Source: an uncultured Thermoleophilia bacterium
GTDB lineage: Bacteria; Actinomycetota; Thermoleophilia; Gaiellales; F1-60-MAGs149
NCBI GenBank assembly: GCA_902806305.1
Contig: CADCWC010000157.1
Coordinates: forward strand, 1-8,957
Direction of reading: 5' to 3'
Length of the DNA: 8,957 nt
Made by a program: the position numbers and the translations under genes
Part shown: positions 6,619 through 8,957 of the stretch, in pieces
Numbering within the stretch: position 1 is the stretch's first letter
How the letters are laid out: the number at the start of each line of letters is the position of its first letter
The notes under the pieces: generated by a model
Databases searched by the model: none
What the model was told of the DNA's origin: nothing
Seen by the model: only the letters and a program-made list of their open reading frames with translations

Positions 6619-6960
6619 GTGGGTCTCGTCCTGCGCCTGCTCGTCAACGCCGCGGCGCTCGCCGTGGCCGCGTGGGCCCTCGACGGCATCCGCAGCGACG
6701 GCCCCGCGTGGCTGCTCGTGACGGCCGCCGTGTTCGGAGTCGTCAACGCGTTCGTCCGGCCCGTGCTGACCTTGGTCTCGCTGCCCCTGATCGTGCTGAC
6801 GCTCGGCCTCTTCCTGCTCGTGGTCAACGCCCTCGCCCTGCTGCTCGTGGACGCGATCGCACCGGGGTTCCACGTCGAGGGCTTCGGCACGGCGGTGGTG
6901 GGCGCCGTGATCGTCTCGGCCGTGAGCTGGGCGCTCTCGCTCGTCCTCCGCGACGTCTGA
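6619..6960 (+). CDS. Four-helix membrane protein, YvlD/phage-holin-4 superfamily
   Basis: 113 residues from GTG 6619, the typical size of this family. Four hydrophobic helices lie near 5-22, 31-48, 52-77 and 87-109. Diagnostic stretches are VNAFVRPVLTLVSLPLIVLT (43-62) followed by LGLFLLVVNALALLL and APGFHVEGFGTAVVGAVIVS, which match the conserved core of PF04020-type proteins. Despite the holin-like family name, these are usually chromosomal and not lytic; one Bacillus member (YvlD) is associated with envelope stress. It starts 9 bases after the permease stop, so it is likely the last gene of the exporter operon, and a hairpin follows. A functional link with the exporter is inferred from spacing only. 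No Shine-Dalgarno sequence is evident, consistent with translation coupled to the preceding gene. Confidence 0.88.
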   Translation: MGLVLRLLVNAAALAVAAWALDGIRSDGPAWLLVTAAVFGVVNAFVRPVLTLVSLPLIVLTLGLFLLVVNALALLLVDAIAPGFHVEGFGTAVVGAVIVSAVSWALSLVLRDV

Positions 6961-6972
6961 GGGGCGGGCGGG

Positions 6973-6991
6973 CGCCGGTCGATGACCGGCG
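6973..6991. terminator. Stem-loop between convergent operons
   Basis: CGCCGGTC (6973-6980) and GACCGGCG (6984-6991) form a perfect 8-bp stem with a GAT loop. It lies 12 bases after the holin-like gene stop and 28 bases beyond the SDR stop, so it could serve both strands. No T-tract is present on either side. Confidence 0.5.
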
Positions 6992-7019
6992 GCTCCTCGG
7001 CGGAGGACCGTCGACGACG

Positions 7020-7928
7020 TCAGCCCGCCGGCCGCCCCTGCTCCGCGTCGAGTGGCGGGCGCTCCGCCTCCTGACGGGCGCGGCTCAGCATGTGCGCACG
7101 CGCCGAGCGAGGCCGCGCGCCGTCCACGTCGACGAATCCGTACTCCCCGGCCAGCTCGGCGCTGACGAGCGGTCGCCCCGTGTGCCGGAGCACGTCCTCG
7201 TCGCCCGCGAGGGCGGCGACCGCGCGTCCCTGGAACTGCGGCGACTCGGAGTTCGAGAGGTCGAAGAACTGCGCGTGCCGCATCACGCCCTCCGTGCGCA
7301 CGAGCCCGGGGTAGAGCGACACCGCCGTCACGCCGTGCGGCTCGAGCTCCCACGCCATGTCGGCCGTGAGCCGGTCGATGGCGGCGTGCGCGACGCCGTA
7401 GCCGACGGGGTGCACGTAGCTCTGCGCACCCCAGAAGGACGTCGAGACGATCAGCCCGCGGCGCCGGGGCACCATCGACTGCGCCGCCAGGCGCGCGGCG
7501 ACGTAGTGCGACCGCACCGGCACCTGCCAGAGGGCGTCCCAGAGCTGCACCGGCTGGCGCCAGAAGGGACCGGGACCGTGTCCGCTGCCGTCGTGGAAGC
7601 GCTCGTAGCCGCCCCAGGCGTTGTTGACGAGGACGTCGATGCGGCCCTGCTCGGCGAGGACGCGGGCGAACAGCGCCTCGACCTCGGCGTCCACGGTGCT
7701 GTCGCAGCGGACGCCGATGCCCGTTCCCCCGGCCGCCGTGACCTCGGCCGCTGTCGCGGCCACCGTGCCGGGCTGACCCCCGGGAGCGACGCCCTCCTCG
7801 ACGGTCCGACCCGTCACGTAGACGGTCGCCCCGGCCTCGCCGAGGCCGACCGCGAGACCTTTGCCGACGCCCCGGCTGGCTCCCGTGACCACCGCGACCG
7901 TACCCTCGAGCGTCCTGCCGACCTCCAT
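7020..7928 (-). CDS. DHRS1-like short-chain dehydrogenase/reductase with YxxxH active site
   Basis: 302 residues. The Rossmann cofactor motif is TGASRGVG (15-22), and the NNAG-type motif reads NNAWGG (102-107). The catalytic Ser is S164 (VSTSFWG) and the Tyr is Y177, 13 residues later, as in classical SDRs. Position 181, where YxxxK requires Lys, is His (YGVAH, codon CAC). Segments beyond the core (HGVTAVSLYPGLVRTEGVM, ESPQFQGRAVAALAGDEDVL, and ELAGEYGFVDVDG near the C-terminus) resemble the DHRS1 group, which is about the same length. It would be an NAD(P)(H)-dependent oxidoreductase of unknown substrate; whether it is active without the Lys is uncertain. ATG 7928 has GGAGG (minus strand) 5 bases upstream and a TAGAGT -10 further up; the frame stays open upstream, but this start matches the family. 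It is convergent with the exporter operon and divergent from the gene at 8031. Confidence 0.95.
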   Translation of the reverse strand: MEVGRTLEGTVAVVTGASRGVGKGLAVGLGEAGATVYVTGRTVEEGVAPGGQPGTVAATAAEVTAAGGTGIGVRCDSTVDAEVEALFARVLAEQGRIDVLVNNAWGGYERFHDGSGHGPGPFWRQPVQLWDALWQVPVRSHYVAARLAAQSMVPRRRGLIVSTSFWGAQSYVHPVGYGVAHAAIDRLTADMAWELEPHGVTAVSLYPGLVRTEGVMRHAQFFDLSNSESPQFQGRAVAALAGDEDVLRHTGRPLVSAELAGEYGFVDVDGARPRSARAHMLSRARQEAERPPLDAEQGRPAG

Positions 7929-7931
7929 CGC

Positions 7932-7938
7932 ACCCTCC
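7932..7938 (-). promoter_or_regulatory. Shine-Dalgarno of the SDR gene
   Basis: GGAGGGT on the minus strand, with GGAGG ending 5 bases before ATG 7928. It fixes the SDR start against longer in-frame alternatives. Confidence 0.65.
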
Positions 7939-7953
7939 GTGTTCGACGGCGCC

Positions 7954-7959
7954 ACTCTA
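7954..7959 (-). promoter_or_regulatory. -10 element of the SDR promoter
   Basis: TAGAGT on the minus strand fits TANNNT and lies 25 bases before the start codon, leaving room for the Shine-Dalgarno sequence. No good -35 is seen at 17-18 bases, which may mean an activated or atypical promoter. Confidence 0.4.
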
Positions 7960-7961
7960 GC

Positions 7962-7973
7962 GAACGTACGTTC
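7962..7973. promoter_or_regulatory. Perfect 12-bp palindrome, candidate repressor operator
   Basis: GAACGTACGTTC equals its own reverse complement. It begins 2 bases upstream of the SDR -10 (minus strand), so a bound dimer would cover the -10/-35 spacer. The half-site GAACGT is of the style recognised by TetR-family repressors. It also lies in the 102-base region shared with the divergent gene at 8031. No TetR gene is present in the window, so the binding protein is unidentified. Confidence 0.5.
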
Positions 7974-8030
7974 CCCATCGCTTCCTCCGTACGCGCGTTT
8001 CATGCCGCCAGGCGGGTGCCACCATTCCCC

Positions 8031-8471
8031 ATGTCCGCGAGAAGACCCGAGCAGCTGGACGACCTGGCGCTGCTCATCGAGCCACGCCTGCGGGAACGGC
8101 AGATGCAGGACGGCGTCCAGGCGCGGCTCCGCTTCGCCGGACGGCGCGCGACCGTCGTGCTGCCCCAGGAACTCGTCGGTGCGAGCTTCCCCGAGATGCT
8201 CGGGGCACTGCTCGACGAGGAGGCCGAGCTGCGCGCCGTCGGAGACGACCGCGAGCGCTGGCTGGACACGCAGGACGCCGACCGGCCGACCCACACGCTG
8301 CGCGAGGAGTGGCGGCGACGCGAGCGCAACGCCACGCGGTTGCGGGCGCTGCTCGGTCCCGACCTCGACCGCTTCGCGGCCGCCGAACGCCCCCCGCCCG
8401 AGCGCCGTCGCCCGCCCCGTGGCGGTCCGGCCTCCGCCTTCGGCGGCTTCGGCGTGCGCTGGATGCGCTGA
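8031..8471 (+). CDS. Hypothetical protein, charged, unknown family (146 aa)
   Basis: 146 residues from ATG 8031. The upstream sequence is CACCAT followed 5 bases later by the ATG, a possible degenerate leaderless -10; no Shine-Dalgarno sequence is present. The N-terminal half (about 5-62) has a strand-like segment, QARLRFAGRRATVVLPQEL, followed by an acidic helix, PEMLGALLDEEAELRAV. The middle (about 85-115) is a strongly basic helix, REEWRRRERNATRLRALL. The tail is Pro/Arg/Gly-rich (PPPERRRPPRGG) and ends in FGGFGVRWMR. No signal peptide, transmembrane segment or known motif is visible. The G/C third-position pattern fits coding in this frame. It is divergent from the SDR and shares its upstream region, so joint regulation through the palindrome is possible. 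I do not recognise the product. Confidence 0.75.
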   Translation: MSARRPEQLDDLALLIEPRLRERQMQDGVQARLRFAGRRATVVLPQELVGASFPEMLGALLDEEAELRAVGDDRERWLDTQDADRPTHTLREEWRRRERNATRLRALLGPDLDRFAAAERPPPERRRPPRGGPASAFGGFGVRWMR

Positions 8472-8498
8472 CCCTCGGGGCAGCCGCGGGCGGGACCC

Positions 8499-8957
8499 TC
8501 AGCGCTCGGCCGCCTCGGCGCGCCCGCGGCTCGACCCGGCGTAGGCGGCGTCCCGCAGCCCGAGCAGGCCGATGGGCGGGAGACCGGCGCCCGCGTTGGC
8601 CGGATCGAACCGCAGTGCCTCACCCTCGGCCGGGGAGAGCCGCCGGCCGAGCGCGAGCTCGAGCAACGGACGGTCGTCGGCGCGGGCGAGCGGAGCGGCG
8701 GCGACGGTGATCCGCACACCGCCCGTCGCCACCGCGGCGTGCAGGCCGGCGAGGCCCGCCGCCACCTCCCCCGCCGCCTCGATCCGCGCCGTGACGAGCC
8801 GGGCTTCGCCGTCGACCCGAAGCGGCAGGATGCTCGAGTGCAGGGCCTCCGCCGGTCGACGCGTGGCGCGCAGGACGTGGCGCAGCAGCGGCCACCCGGG
8901 CCAGACGCTCGTCAGGAGCAGGTCCTGGTGGCGTCCCGGACCGCCGACGTCGACAAA
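8499..8957 (-). CDS. Partial protein of uncertain family; N-terminus outside window
   Basis: On the minus strand one frame is open from the right edge to the TGA at 8501-8499, giving 152 codons with G/C-rich third positions throughout. Seen segments are QDLLLTSVWPGWPLLRHVLR, then ALHSSILPLRVDG, then PLLELALGRRLSPAEGEALR, and a C-terminal FDPANAGAGLPPIGLLGLRDAAY followed by SSRGR. The closing F-x-P...G...P-x-G...R..AY..S...R pattern loosely recalls the C-termini of catalase-like or 'phosphodiesterase'-named actinobacterial proteins, but I cannot confirm membership and see no catalytic residues. An internal GTG at 8765 would give only 88 residues; because upstream codons keep the same bias, the gene most likely begins beyond the window. 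It converges on the gene at 8031 with a 27-base gap. Confidence 0.7.
   Translation of the reverse strand, partial: FVDVGGPGRHQDLLLTSVWPGWPLLRHVLRATRRPAEALHSSILPLRVDGEARLVTARIEAAGEVAAGLAGLHAAVATGGVRITVAAAPLARADDRPLLELALGRRLSPAEGEALRFDPANAGAGLPPIGLLGLRDAAYAGSSRGRAEAAER

Noticed and set aside
6619..6960. Holin-like gene as evidence of a prophage
   Set aside because: No phage structural, integrase or lysis genes are nearby; this four-helix family is commonly chromosomal and non-lytic.
5617..7353. A 578-codon minus-strand frame across the exporter genes
   Set aside because: It lies opposite three well-supported plus-strand genes, is extremely rich in Arg, Glu, His and Gly, and has no conserved motif.
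6252..8030. A long plus-strand frame leading into the gene at 8031
   Set aside because: The upstream part is antisense to the SDR and out of frame with the permease; only the segment from ATG 8031 has supported coding features.
8000..8719. Minus-strand frame across 8000-8719
   Set aside because: It overlaps both the plus-strand gene at 8031 and the better-supported minus-strand frame ending at 8499, and its Ser/Arg/Pro-rich composition looks like a shadow frame.

Overview
The window is very GC-rich, with strong G/C preference at third codon positions and frequent GTG starts. Several promoters look like TANNNT -10 elements placed only 6-7 bases before the start codon. This fits a high-GC actinobacterium. 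A thermoleophilial lineage (Solirubrobacterales/Patulibacter-like) is my guess from gene style; there is no marker gene to prove it. The region reads as ordinary chromosome: no insertion sequence, phage structural module, tRNA, rRNA or CRISPR array was seen, and no stretch over 300 bases lacks a gene.

Layout. Bases 1-48 hold the first 16 codons of a probable minus-strand gene leaving the window. A secreted or membrane-anchored, His-rich, repeat-containing protein follows (205-897, +) and is closed by a strong hairpin (923-959). An OmpR-type response regulator (1022-1771) and a two-TM histidine kinase (1764-3242) overlap by 8 bases and form a complete two-component system. A 48-residue, very basic small protein (3354-3500) has its own leader and the best Shine-Dalgarno sequence on the plus strand. 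An AraC-type regulator (3575-4474) and a VOC/glyoxalase-fold protein (4480-4863) each have their own leaderless-type -10.

Next comes a tightly packed exporter block. It has an ABC ATPase (4910-5809) and an ABC-2 permease (5809-6609), both resembling the NodI/NodJ/DrrAB branch, then a four-helix YvlD/phage-holin-4-like membrane protein (6619-6960). A hairpin at 6973-6991 separates this block from a convergent DHRS1-like short-chain dehydrogenase (7928-7020, -). That enzyme has His where the catalytic Lys of YxxxK is expected. Its promoter region contains a perfect 12-bp palindrome that looks like a repressor operator. An unrecognised 146-residue protein is transcribed divergently (8031-8471, +). 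A partial minus-strand gene runs off the right edge (8957-8499).

How they may work together. The two-component system may control the neighbouring His-rich envelope protein, a common arrangement for envelope or metal stress, but this is inferred from proximity only. The ABC genes are translationally coupled and should form one exporter of unknown substrate. I see no convincing novel multi-gene system. The items most worth a second look are the SDR active-site substitution with its palindromic promoter, the small basic protein, and the recurrent leaderless promoter pattern.
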